A stretch of DNA of 64,000 nt, from contig NZ_JACOGD010000008.1 of the NCBI RefSeq assembly GCF_014284235.1, forward strand, positions 62,001-126,000. The letters run 5' to 3'. The notes under the pieces were generated by a model that saw nothing but the letters and a program-made list of their open reading frames with translations, was not told the origin of the DNA and did not search any database. How positions within the stretch are numbered: position 1 is the stretch's first letter; each line of letters opens with the position of its first letter. The stretch comes from Cognatundibacterium curvum (GTDB taxonomy: Bacteria > Pseudomonadota > Gammaproteobacteria > Burkholderiales > Burkholderiaceae_D). Positions 17,880-25,605 of the stretch are shown in pieces. A program made the translations under genes and the position numbers.

Positions 17880-17899
17880 GGGCGCAGTAAAATGCGCCC
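17880..17899 (+). other. hairpin between the binding-protein and ATPase genes
   Basis: GGGCGCA (17880-17886), loop GTAAAA, TGCGCCC (17893-17899). There is no T-run. A hairpin here is often found after binding-protein genes, where it protects the upstream message so that the binding protein is made in excess over the membrane parts. Confidence 0.55.
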
Positions 17900-17968
17900 T
17901 GATTCATTACTCAGTTTCATAGTCCCGATCCATTTCACCAGTTCCGCCGAACCTAACATCCCGAACGT

Positions 17969-19498
17969 ATGCAGCCAGCTGTCGAATTTCAACACATCTC
18001 CAAACGCTTTGGCGCAGTACAAGCCAATCGCGATGTGAGCTTCTCCATTGCGCAAGGATCCATCCACGGTATCATCGGCGAAAATGGTGCAGGTAAGTCC
18101 ACCCTGATGAGTATCCTGTACGGTTACTACCGTGCCGATGGTGGCAAATTGCTCATCAATGGCCAGCAGCAGGATATCCGTAACAGCCATGAGGCAATCG
18201 GCCTCGGCATAGGCATGGTGCATCAGCACTTTATGCTGGTCGATAACATGACCGTGCTCGACAATGTAATGCTGGGCGGCGAAGGTGGCTTCCGTCTGCA
18301 AAAAAACCGCAAACAGGTTGAGCAGCAATTGCGTGAAATCTGCCAGCGCTATTCACTCGACGTTGATCCGCTCGATAAGATAGAGGATTTATCCGTCGGT
18401 GTGCAGCAAAGGGTGGAAATCCTGAAACAAATTTACCGCAGCGCGAACATCCTGATTCTGGATGAGCCGACTGCGGTATTGACGGTACAGGAAACAGCTT
18501 CCCTGTTCGAAGTATTACGCCTGTTCAAAGAACAAGGTAAAACCATTATCCTGATTACCCACAAGCTGCAGGAAATCCTGGATATCACGGATGAAGTCAC
18601 CGTGATGCGTGCCGGTACGGTAGTGGGTGCGGTACAAACAGCAGCAACCAACAAAGAACAACTGGCTGAGCTGATGGTGGGCCGCCCTATCGAGACCCAG
18701 CTGCCGCGCGCGCCATATGTGCCGGGCGCGACGGTGCTCGATGTGAAAGGCCTCAACCTGATCAATGCCCAGCAAGTCAGTCTGCTGAAAGACATCAATT
18801 TCCAAATCCGCGCCGGTGAAATCGTCGCCATCGCCGGCGTATCCGGCAATGGTCAGAGCGAATTACTCGAAATTCTGAGCGGTATGCGTCTGCCTACGAC
18901 GGGTGACATCAGCATGCAAGGTAAGACTTTGCCGTATGCCGGACGCAAGGATGCCGATGGCCTGCCAGCCACTTTCCGTGAACTCGGTATCGCCCATGTG
19001 CCGGAAGACCGCTTGCGTGACGCTGTGGTCAAAAACTTCTCAGTCATGATGAACAGCTTCCTCGGTTACCAGAAAAAACTGGGCAAAAGTTTAGGCTGGC
19101 TGGATTACAAATCGATTCTGAAAAACTGCCAGAATTTGCTGGCACAGTTTGATGTACGCCCGTCCGATCCGCATTTGCGTATCGCATTGCTGTCCGGCGG
19201 TAATCAGCAAAAAGTCGTGATGGCACGCGAAATGGCGGCCAATCCGCAACTGATCTTAGTCGGCCAGCCTACCCGTGGCGTCGATATCGGCACCATAGAA
19301 AGCCTGCATGCACGCCTGCTCGCGATGCGCGATGCCGGCGTTGCGATTTTGCTGGTCTCGGTAGAGCTGGAAGAAGTACGCGCGCTGGCTGACCGCATCC
19401 TGGTGATGTCAGGCGGTTGCATTACCGGCGAACTGAAAGTAGAAGAATTTGATGCTACCCGCATCGGCCTGTTAATGGGTGGCTTACACAAACACTGA
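17969..19498 (+). CDS. nucleoside ABC importer ATPase (two fused ABC domains)
   Basis: A 509-residue protein with two ATP-binding cassettes, the usual form in nucleoside and sugar importers of the carbohydrate-uptake-2 type. Domain 1 has Walker A GENGAGKST near residue 40, signature LSVGVQQRVEIL and Walker B ILILDEPTAVL. Domain 2 has a degenerate Walker A (GVSGNGQSE), signature LSGGNQQKVVMARE and a Walker B-like LILVGQPTRGVD in which the usual glutamate is replaced, so one site is probably not catalytic, as in relatives. It is followed by both permease genes and energises uptake from the BMP-type binding protein. Confidence 0.92.
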   Translation: MQPAVEFQHISKRFGAVQANRDVSFSIAQGSIHGIIGENGAGKSTLMSILYGYYRADGGKLLINGQQQDIRNSHEAIGLGIGMVHQHFMLVDNMTVLDNVMLGGEGGFRLQKNRKQVEQQLREICQRYSLDVDPLDKIEDLSVGVQQRVEILKQIYRSANILILDEPTAVLTVQETASLFEVLRLFKEQGKTIILITHKLQEILDITDEVTVMRAGTVVGAVQTAATNKEQLAELMVGRPIETQLPRAPYVPGATVLDVKGLNLINAQQVSLLKDINFQIRAGEIVAIAGVSGNGQSELLEILSGMRLPTTGDISMQGKTLPYAGRKDADGLPATFRELGIAHVPEDRLRDAVVKNFSVMMNSFLGYQKKLGKSLGWLDYKSILKNCQNLLAQFDVRPSDPHLRIALLSGGNQQKVVMAREMAANPQLILVGQPTRGVDIGTIESLHARLLAMRDAGVAILLVSVELEEVRALADRILVMSGGCITGELKVEEFDATRIGLLMGGLHKH

Positions 19499-19557
19499 TG
19501 CGGCTGTCCTACCCGGACAGTCAAGCGTCACCAGAGTAATTCTTTAAGACGATACGT

Positions 19558-20640
19558 ATGAACCAAACCGATCTGCCTCGCTGGGCCACTGCCTTTGCCC
19601 TGCCCCTGTTGAATCTGCTGTCAGCCTTGCTGGTGGCCGCAGGCGTGATTTATCTGCTGGGTGAAAGTCCGCTGGAATCTCTGGGCATCCTGCTCAACGC
19701 GGCTGTATTTAATCCTGAAGGTCTGGGCTACACCTTGTTCTATGCGGCGACCTTTATCTTCACCGGTTTATCGGTGTCGATTGCGATGCAGGCTGGCTTG
19801 TTTAATATCGGCAGTGAAGGTCAGATGTATATCGGTGGTCTGGGACTGACGCTGGTGGTGCTGGCACTCGATGCGAGTCTGCCGGGCTGGGCGCTGATCC
19901 CGCTGGCCATGCTGGGCAGCGCGGTATTCGGAGCGGCCTGGGCTTTTCTGCCTGGTTATCTGCAAGCTAAACGCGGCAGCCACGTGGTGGTCACGACCAT
20001 CATGTTCAACTTTATCGCTGCCAGCCTGATGAATTATGTGATCGTGAGCTTCCTGATCCCGGCTGGTGAACAAAATACTGCCAGCCGCGTGTTTGCAGAA
20101 AGCGCATGGCTGCCTAAGCTCAATGGCATTTTGCCGATACTGGGCGAAACACCGCTCAACATCAGCTTTATCCTGGCGCTGCTGGCACTGGTGATTTACG
20201 GTCTGGCTGTATGGCGCACCACCTGGGGCTATCAGTTGCGCGCCACCGGACTGAATCAGCATGCAGCGCACTATGCCGGTATTTCTATCAGCAAAACCAT
20301 CATCGTCACTATGATGATTTCCGGTGCACTGGCGGGTCTGGGCGCGGTCAACTCGGTGCTGGGTTCCACCCACTATCTGAACCTGAACTTCCCGGCCGGT
20401 GCCGGTTTTATCGGTATTGCGATTGCACTCATGGGGCGTCAGCATCCGCTTGGCATCCTGTTATCCGCCATCCTGTTTGGTGCACTGATCCAGGGTGGCT
20501 TCGATCTGTCGCTGGAAAAACCGAATATTCCGCCTGAAACCTTTATCTTTATCCAGGGCCTGATTATCCTGTTCTGTGGCGCCATGGAAAACCTGTATGC
20601 ACCGGCTTTATCTGCCCTGCTCAAACGTAAGCCATCCTGA
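19558..20640 (+). CDS. nucleoside ABC importer permease 1
   Basis: A 360-residue polytopic membrane protein of the BPD-transporter-2 family (NupB/YufP type). About nine to ten hydrophobic segments are visible. The family block MQAGLFNIGSEGQMYIGGL is clear, as are YLQAKRGSHVVVTTIMFNFIA, which contacts the ATPase, and GFIGIAIALMGRQHPLGI. It forms the channel with the next gene product. The start ATG 19558 lies 59 bases after the ATPase stop, and the stop is six bases before the second permease, so the two are translationally close. Confidence 0.9.
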   Translation: MNQTDLPRWATAFALPLLNLLSALLVAAGVIYLLGESPLESLGILLNAAVFNPEGLGYTLFYAATFIFTGLSVSIAMQAGLFNIGSEGQMYIGGLGLTLVVLALDASLPGWALIPLAMLGSAVFGAAWAFLPGYLQAKRGSHVVVTTIMFNFIAASLMNYVIVSFLIPAGEQNTASRVFAESAWLPKLNGILPILGETPLNISFILALLALVIYGLAVWRTTWGYQLRATGLNQHAAHYAGISISKTIIVTMMISGALAGLGAVNSVLGSTHYLNLNFPAGAGFIGIAIALMGRQHPLGILLSAILFGALIQGGFDLSLEKPNIPPETFIFIQGLIILFCGAMENLYAPALSALLKRKPS

Positions 20641-20646
20641 GGAAAA

Positions 20647-21618
20647 ATGATGTTTGATGATTTTCAATTTTCCAGCATTCTGGTTTCTACCATCCGTAAT
20701 GCCCCGGTTCTGATTTTTGCCGCCATGGCGGGTCTGTTTGCAGAACGCAGCGGCGTGGTTGATCTGGCGCTGGAAGGCAAGATGCTGGCCTCAGCCTTTG
20801 TCTCAGCCGCAGTCGCCTATGTGACGCAAAATCCATGGCTGGGCATCCTGGCCGGGGTAGGCGTGTCAGTCGCGATCGCGCTGTTGCAAGGCTTTGTCAG
20901 CATTACCCAAAAAGGTAATCAGCTGGTGGCCGGGATCGCGATCAATATCGCGCTCAGTGGTCTGACCTTTGTGCTGGCCCAGTTCTTCTTCATGCAAGGT
21001 GGCCGTACTCCGGATCTGGGTGCAGCGCGCCTGTTTGACATCGTGCTGCCAGGTTCGGAAGCACTGGCCTCGATACCGCTGCTGGGCTGGATCTACACCC
21101 GTCTGATCGGCGGTCACAGTGCGCTGGTGTATCTGGCATTTGCACTGATACCGCTGGTACACTGGGTGCTGTACCACACCCGCTTTGGTCTGCGCCTGCG
21201 CGCGGTCGGTGAAAATCCGCATGCAGCAGATGCGGCAGGTGTCAATGTCGAACGCACCCGCTTTATGGCGATGCTGTGTGCCGGTTTGCTATGCTCATTC
21301 TCGGGCGCTTATCTGTCCATCGTACAAAGCGGCTTTTTCCTGCGCGATATGTCGGCCGGTAATGGTTATCTGGCGCTGACCGCACTGGTGTTCGGTAACT
21401 GGCGTCCGCTGCAAACGGCGCTGGGTTGCCTGATGTTTGGTTTTTTCACTGCTCTGCAAGTCCAGATCGAAGGGGTGGTCTTCCCTGGCTTAGGAAAAGT
21501 GCCGGGATCATTGATACAGATGATTCCTTATGTAGTAACCGTCGTCGTTCTTGCAGGCCTGATGGCGAAATCCGTCGCGCCTAAGGCGATAGGCGTGCCG
21601 TTTGTAAAGTCAAGATAA
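20647..21618 (+). CDS. nucleoside ABC importer permease 2
   Basis: A 323-residue polytopic membrane protein, the second channel subunit (NupC/YufQ type). Typical blocks are GLFAERSGVVDLALEGKMLASAF near the N-terminus, RFGLRLRAVGENPHAADAAGVNV (the coupling region) and GNGYLALTALVFGNWRPL. Tandem ATGs at 20647 and 20650 follow GAGGAAAA. Either could be used. A two-part hairpin with a T-run (21635-21686) follows, and then the nucleoside hydrolase. Confidence 0.9.
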   Translation: MMFDDFQFSSILVSTIRNAPVLIFAAMAGLFAERSGVVDLALEGKMLASAFVSAAVAYVTQNPWLGILAGVGVSVAIALLQGFVSITQKGNQLVAGIAINIALSGLTFVLAQFFFMQGGRTPDLGAARLFDIVLPGSEALASIPLLGWIYTRLIGGHSALVYLAFALIPLVHWVLYHTRFGLRLRAVGENPHAADAAGVNVERTRFMAMLCAGLLCSFSGAYLSIVQSGFFLRDMSAGNGYLALTALVFGNWRPLQTALGCLMFGFFTALQVQIEGVVFPGLGKVPGSLIQMIPYVVTVVVLAGLMAKSVAPKAIGVPFVKSR

Positions 21619-21634
21619 AAGACTATAAAACCTG

Positions 21635-21686
21635 CCGGCAAACTGCATGGGGCTGACCCGTGCTGGCTGCCGGTGATTTATTTTTT
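21635..21686 (+). terminator. two-part hairpin with T-run (attenuator-like)
   Basis: Outer stem CCGGCA (21635-21640) with TGCCGG (21668-21673), symmetric internal loop, inner stem GCATGGG with CCCGTGC around GCTGA, then TGATTTA and six Ts (21681-21686). The T-run is seven bases from the stem, so termination may be partial. This would lower expression of the downstream hydrolase and oxygenase genes relative to the transporter. Confidence 0.55.
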
Positions 21687-21793
21687 AAATCGACAACGTT
21701 AACGGCCTCCTTGAACCAGGTCAAACACAACAAATCGCTTCATGTCTGGGTTCTGTCCAATGGCCAGCTGAAGCTATTTCCTGGAGTATTTTC

Positions 21794-22783
21794 ATGCAAG
21801 CAAAACATAAAGTCATATTCGATACGGACCCTGGTGTAGATGACGCAATGGCGCTGTATTTCGCGCTGGCCCATCCTGATATCGACGTGGTCGGTATCAC
21901 GACTACCTTCGGCAATGTCTATGTCGAACAGGCGACCATCAATGCACTGTACCTGACCCGTATTGCAGGCCGCGCTATCCCGGTCGCGCAAGGCGTCAAT
22001 GTGCCATTCGCAAAAGCTGCCGGCACGCCGCCCGACTTCATACACGGCGCAGACGGCCTCGGCAATCTGCCATCCCGTATCGAAGTCGGTGGTAAAGCTG
22101 AAGTAGAAAGCGGCGCTGAATTCATCGTCAAGATGGCACGTCAGCATCCGGGCGAAATCACGCTGGTCGCAGTCGGTCCGCTGGGCAATCTGGGTCTGGC
22201 ACTGAAAATGGAACCACAACTGCCTAAGCTGCTGAAAAAAGTCGTGCTGATGGCGGGTGCGGTTGATGAGCCGGGCAATGTATCACCAGTCGCAGAAGCC
22301 AATGTCTGGAATGATCCGGACGCAGCAGATCTGGTCTTCACCGCAGGCTGGGATCTGACCATGGTCGGTCTGGACGTTACCCACCGTGTAGTCTTGCCAT
22401 CGAGCTTCTTTGCGCGTCTGGCAGAACAACATAAACACGTAGCGATGGATACCCTGTCGCATGCTGTGAATTTCTACGCAAACTTCTACCAAAGCATACG
22501 CCCTGACCTCGGTCACGCTTGCTACGGTCATGACGTGCTGGCCTTTGTCTGGCTGGTGGCACCGGAAATCTTTGAAACCCAGAGCGGTCGTGTGCGCGTT
22601 GCCAAAGAAGGCATAGGCAATGGTCAGACCATGATGGCGAAACTCGCTATCCCTTACCCGCAAGCAGGCTGGGAAGTCAGCAAACCGGAAACCCGCGTCT
22701 GCATGAAAGTAGATGCCGATGCCTGCGCTAAGCTGATCGACCAGACCCTGTCCGGCGACTGGCTGCAACCAGCTCTGGCGTAA
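21794..22783 (+). CDS. nucleoside hydrolase (IunH-type)
   Basis: Hydrolyses the N-glycosidic bond of ribonucleosides to free base and ribose. The 329-residue protein has the diagnostic calcium site DTDPGVDDAMAL near residue 10, GITTTFGNV, VPFAKAAGTPPDFIHGADGLGN, the VLMAGAVDEPGNVSPVAEANVWNDPDAA block with conserved Asn/Glu/Asn, and GHDVLAFVWLVAP with the active-site histidine region near the C-terminus. CTGGAG precedes ATG 21794. Ribose from this reaction would be used by RbsK at the head of the operon. Base preference cannot be read with confidence. Confidence 0.93.
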   Translation: MQAKHKVIFDTDPGVDDAMALYFALAHPDIDVVGITTTFGNVYVEQATINALYLTRIAGRAIPVAQGVNVPFAKAAGTPPDFIHGADGLGNLPSRIEVGGKAEVESGAEFIVKMARQHPGEITLVAVGPLGNLGLALKMEPQLPKLLKKVVLMAGAVDEPGNVSPVAEANVWNDPDAADLVFTAGWDLTMVGLDVTHRVVLPSSFFARLAEQHKHVAMDTLSHAVNFYANFYQSIRPDLGHACYGHDVLAFVWLVAPEIFETQSGRVRVAKEGIGNGQTMMAKLAIPYPQAGWEVSKPETRVCMKVDADACAKLIDQTLSGDWLQPALA

Positions 22784-22799
22784 TCGGGAGGGGAAAGAT

Positions 22800-23642
22800 A
22801 TGTTGATACAACCTGTTGACTACCGTGATCCGGATGCCGCGAAAAAATTCACCGAAAGCCTGCACCAGACCGGCTTTGGCGTATTGACCAATCATCCTTT
22901 ATCGCAAACCCTGCTTAACACCATTTATCAGGAATGGTACGAGTTCTTCCAGACTGATGCGAAGCACAAGTACAACTACGATACTGAAAAAATGGATGGC
23001 TATTTTTCGCCTAAAGTCTCCGAGACCGCCAAAGGCTTTGCCAAACGCGATCTGAAAGAGTTCTACCATGTGTACCCTTGGGGCCGGGTGCCGTCGGAAG
23101 TATCGAACGCGGCACGCGAGTACTACGAACAAGGCAATCAGCTGGCGACAGAGCTGCTGCAATGGGTGGAAGACCATACCCCGGCAGACATCAAGGCCAA
23201 GTACTCCATGCCTTTGTCGGACATGATCACCGACAGTGACATGACCCTGCTGCGCGTATTGCACTATCCACCGCTGAATGGCGATGAAGAACCGGATGCA
23301 GTCCGTGCTGCGGCCCATGGCGACATCAACCTGCTGACCGTTTTGCCGGCAGCGACCCAGGCTGGCCTGCAGGTGCTGGGCAAAGACGATGCCTGGCATG
23401 ATGTGCCATGCGACTTCGGTATGCTGATCGTCAACATCGGTGACATGCTCGATGAAGCCTCACAAGGCTATTACCCGTCGACCATCCACCGCGTGCTGAA
23501 TCCGACTGGTGAAGAAGCGAAGAAATCCCGTATTTCGCTGCCACTGTTCCTGCATCCGCGTCCTGACGTCGTGCTGTCTGAACGTCACACGTCCGGCAGC
23601 TATCTGCAGGAACGTTTGCGTGAACTGGGCGTGAAAAAATAA
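22800..23642 (+). CDS. isopenicillin-N-synthase-like Fe(II)/2-oxoglutarate oxygenase, substrate unknown
   Basis: A 280-residue non-heme iron oxygenase of the IPNS/plant-type 2OG family. The iron ligands are His173 and Asp175 in AAHGDINLLTVLP and His230 in STIHRVLNP. The 2-oxoglutarate carboxylate anchor is Arg244-x-Ser246 in KSRISLPLF. The N-terminal DIOX_N-like region contains FGVLTNHPL and KGFAKRDLKEFYHVYPWG. A strong GGAGGGG precedes ATG 22800, only 16 bases after the nucleoside hydrolase stop, so it belongs to the salvage operon. Fungal thymine-7-hydroxylase is in the same superfamily, so a nucleobase or modified nucleoside substrate is plausible. This is inference. Confidence 0.88.
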   Translation: MLIQPVDYRDPDAAKKFTESLHQTGFGVLTNHPLSQTLLNTIYQEWYEFFQTDAKHKYNYDTEKMDGYFSPKVSETAKGFAKRDLKEFYHVYPWGRVPSEVSNAAREYYEQGNQLATELLQWVEDHTPADIKAKYSMPLSDMITDSDMTLLRVLHYPPLNGDEEPDAVRAAAHGDINLLTVLPAATQAGLQVLGKDDAWHDVPCDFGMLIVNIGDMLDEASQGYYPSTIHRVLNPTGEEAKKSRISLPLFLHPRPDVVLSERHTSGSYLQERLRELGVKK

Positions 23643-23754
23643 GCAGAGACCCAGGCAGAATGCGGCTGCTGGCAGCTTTTCGGGCTGGCAGCCTTATTCT
23701 GTGCGGACTTCTGTTTGCAGCAAATAAGCAGTAAGTAAGCAGCAAAGAATTCTG

Positions 23755-23781
23755 AAGGCATGCGAGGCATGCCTTTTTTTT
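23755..23781 (+). terminator. strong intrinsic terminator of the nucleoside operon
   Basis: AAGGCATGC (23755-23763), loop GAG, GCATGCCTT (23767-23775), with eight Ts from 23774. It follows the oxygenase gene and precedes cdd, so cdd probably has its own promoter or depends on read-through. Confidence 0.85.
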
Positions 23782-23835
23782 CCTCAACATGAAACACTGA
23801 CAGACGAGTCAAAGACTGGTACGGAGAACTTCGAT

Positions 23836-24234
23836 ATGCAAGACCAGGAATTAATCGCCCTGGCCAATCAGGCCAGAGAAAAAGCCTATGCGCCGTACTC
23901 GCGCTTTTTGGTGGGTGCGGCCTTGCTGACCAAAGATGGCAAAGTTTTTCAGGGCTGTAATGTAGAAAACGCGTCCTATGGCCTGTGCAATTGTGCCGAA
24001 CGCACCGCCTTGTTTTCAGCCATTGCAGCGGGCTACCGTCCACGTGAATTCGCAAAAATCGCCGTCACCGGCAATACCGAAGCCCCGATCGCCCCTTGCG
24101 GCGCCTGCCGTCAGGTGCTGCTGGAACTCGGCGGCCCTGAGCTGGAAATCATCCTGACCAATCTCAAAGGCGACATCAAAACCACCACCGCCGGTGCGCA
24201 ATTACCGGACGCCTTCTATCTGCAACCGGATTAA
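23836..24234 (+). CDS. cdd: cytidine deaminase
   Basis: Converts cytidine and deoxycytidine to uridine and deoxyuridine. The 132-residue length is that of the small homotetrameric enzymes. The zinc site is clear: NCAERTALF (Cys ligand plus catalytic Glu) and APCGACRQVL (two Cys ligands). The substrate-binding block GCNVENASYGLCNCAE is intact. GGAGA precedes ATG 23836. It is separated from the nucleoside operon by a strong terminator but fits the same salvage pathway: its product uridine is a substrate for the upstream hydrolase. Confidence 0.96.
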   Translation: MQDQELIALANQAREKAYAPYSRFLVGAALLTKDGKVFQGCNVENASYGLCNCAERTALFSAIAAGYRPREFAKIAVTGNTEAPIAPCGACRQVLLELGGPELEIILTNLKGDIKTTTAGAQLPDAFYLQPD

Positions 24235-24281
24235 GCTGGGCGGCCTGGCGCCGCCACTGTTCAAAAAAGACCGAGGCTGTT

Positions 24282-24716
24282 TCAGCGAGCATCCGTTCGC
24301 AATGCACGACGAATACGGATGCCGTCTACACACTCGCGGGCATGATAGATTGCCATCAGAGCCAGGAAACCAGCCGGAAATAATCCATAGACCAGGCTGA
24401 TATCAACGGTGAGTACAGCCATCACCACCATGACGGTCGCCGCGATGCCTGCGCCAACGAAACCCGGCGCGAACAATTCCCCAGTTCGCAGATTGCGCCA
24501 GCCGCATAAAGTTTGCCAGTCATCGGCTTTTCCTAGTACAGCAAGCACCGTGTCACCGGATTCGAGTTCAGGCCAGCCTGGCACTTCGACACCACAATGA
24601 TGCGAAAATATCGTCTCAAATCCGAATAAAGTATGACGCGCCTTGCCTCGCATAGCTGGCATACGTACCACATCAAATACACGCGTAAAGCGTACCTGAA
24701 CAAGATGCAGTGTCAT
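24282..24716 (-). CDS. unknown membrane protein, C-terminal hydrophobic pair
   Basis: A 144-residue protein I do not recognise. Residues 1-85 look soluble and beta-rich (SGDTVLAVLGKADDWQTLCGW). Two hydrophobic segments follow (about 86-108 and 110-125), then a basic tail RIRRALRTDAR. ATG 24716 has no strong ribosome-binding site. It is the last of three small minus-strand membrane-protein genes, 26 bases after the previous stop, so it is probably co-transcribed. Membrane topology with the N-domain in the cytoplasm is a guess. Confidence 0.6.
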   Translation of the reverse strand: MTLHLVQVRFTRVFDVVRMPAMRGKARHTLFGFETIFSHHCGVEVPGWPELESGDTVLAVLGKADDWQTLCGWRNLRTGELFAPGFVGAGIAATVMVVMAVLTVDISLVYGLFPAGFLALMAIYHARECVDGIRIRRALRTDAR

Positions 24717-24742
24717 GATGGCGGGTTAGTTGACAATAGCTC

Positions 24743-24973
24743 TCAGGACCGATCCAAACGCGGAAACAGCTTCACCAGGAGTAAAGGCAAAAACAAGACT
24801 AGCAAGCGCTGAAAGCCCGGGACGGCTGCGATAAACATGATGCTGAGTGACAGCGCAGCGCCGCCCTGCATAGGTGCTGCACCATCGCGTATCAGCCAGT
24901 AGCACAACATACTCAGTGCCAGGCCAAGTACCCCAGTCGTGATCTGAAAAGAACGTCTTAGTTCGATTGGCAT
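24743..24973 (-). CDS. small two-segment membrane protein, unknown
   Basis: A 76-residue protein with two hydrophobic segments (about 12-28 and 41-69) and charged ends (MPIELRRSF, PRLDRS). I do not recognise a family. It is supported as a real gene by a strong GGAGAAAGGA sequence before ATG 24973 and by its place between two similar membrane-protein genes on the same strand. Confidence 0.6.
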   Translation of the reverse strand: MPIELRRSFQITTGVLGLALSMLCYWLIRDGAAPMQGGAALSLSIMFIAAVPGFQRLLVLFLPLLLVKLFPRLDRS

Positions 24974-25024
24974 GATGTAGTCCTTTCTCCAATTTTTTCA
25001 AATTAATTCCAGCCCCGCAAGAGC

Positions 25025-25375
25025 TCAATCGTCAGCCTTTTCCCCAGCAAGCTCGGCATCATGCAGCCGCAATAACTCAATAGCGATATCCAGTTTACGT
25101 TGCACTCCGATAAGGGCGACGAAATTCGCAGCCGCTACACTCCCTATCATCAATATCAGCATTTTCATGCCTGAAGGCGTTGAGAACTCCGGCAGTAAGC
25201 TTATCCCTACGCCTAATAAGGGCACACACAATATGTTGAATAAGTTGCTCCATGTTCCAGCCGCCTGCAAACTATGAGTCAGTATCTGTTTGCGTCTGCT
25301 TTTGCGTACCACTTTGCCCAATAGTTGGTCGATATCGTCGTCTGTCAGTGGCGGTTTAATCTGTTCGGTGTGCAT
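25025..25375 (-). CDS. unknown membrane protein, first of a three-gene cluster
   Basis: A 116-residue protein. A charged N-terminus (DDDIDQLLGKVVRKSRRKQ) is followed by two hydrophobic segments (about 45-63 and 70-90) and a helical charged C-terminus (KLDIAIELLRLHDAELAGEKADD). ATG 25375 is preferred over a TTG at 25441, as the extra residues are not protein-like, though no good Shine-Dalgarno is visible. Function unknown. The cluster is not obviously related to the nearby cdd or dienelactone-hydrolase genes. Confidence 0.6.
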   Translation of the reverse strand: MHTEQIKPPLTDDDIDQLLGKVVRKSRRKQILTHSLQAAGTWSNLFNILCVPLLGVGISLLPEFSTPSGMKMLILMIGSVAAANFVALIGVQRKLDIAIELLRLHDAELAGEKADD

Positions 25376-25605
25376 GATCAATACGGGTGCAGGATTGAGG
25401 CCGGCAGTGCCGGGCGAGCGTTCGCCAATATACGCCCGCAAACAAAAATTTGCAATTTGCTCATTTTATTGAACCTACTTGCTGACTGCACTGCCAGTAA
25501 ATCCAAAAACCGCTAATATGCAGCCTGATACTGCGCGGCCTGAATCGCAGAGTGCGGTATCGCTGTAAGCACGCCTCTATTTCAGCCACCATCCAGGAGA
25601 CTCGC

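Noticed and set aside
17084..18328. A 414-codon open frame on the minus strand
   Set aside because: It is antisense to the BMP-type binding protein and ABC ATPase genes, whose families are clear. Its translation is His/Phe-rich and shows no domain.
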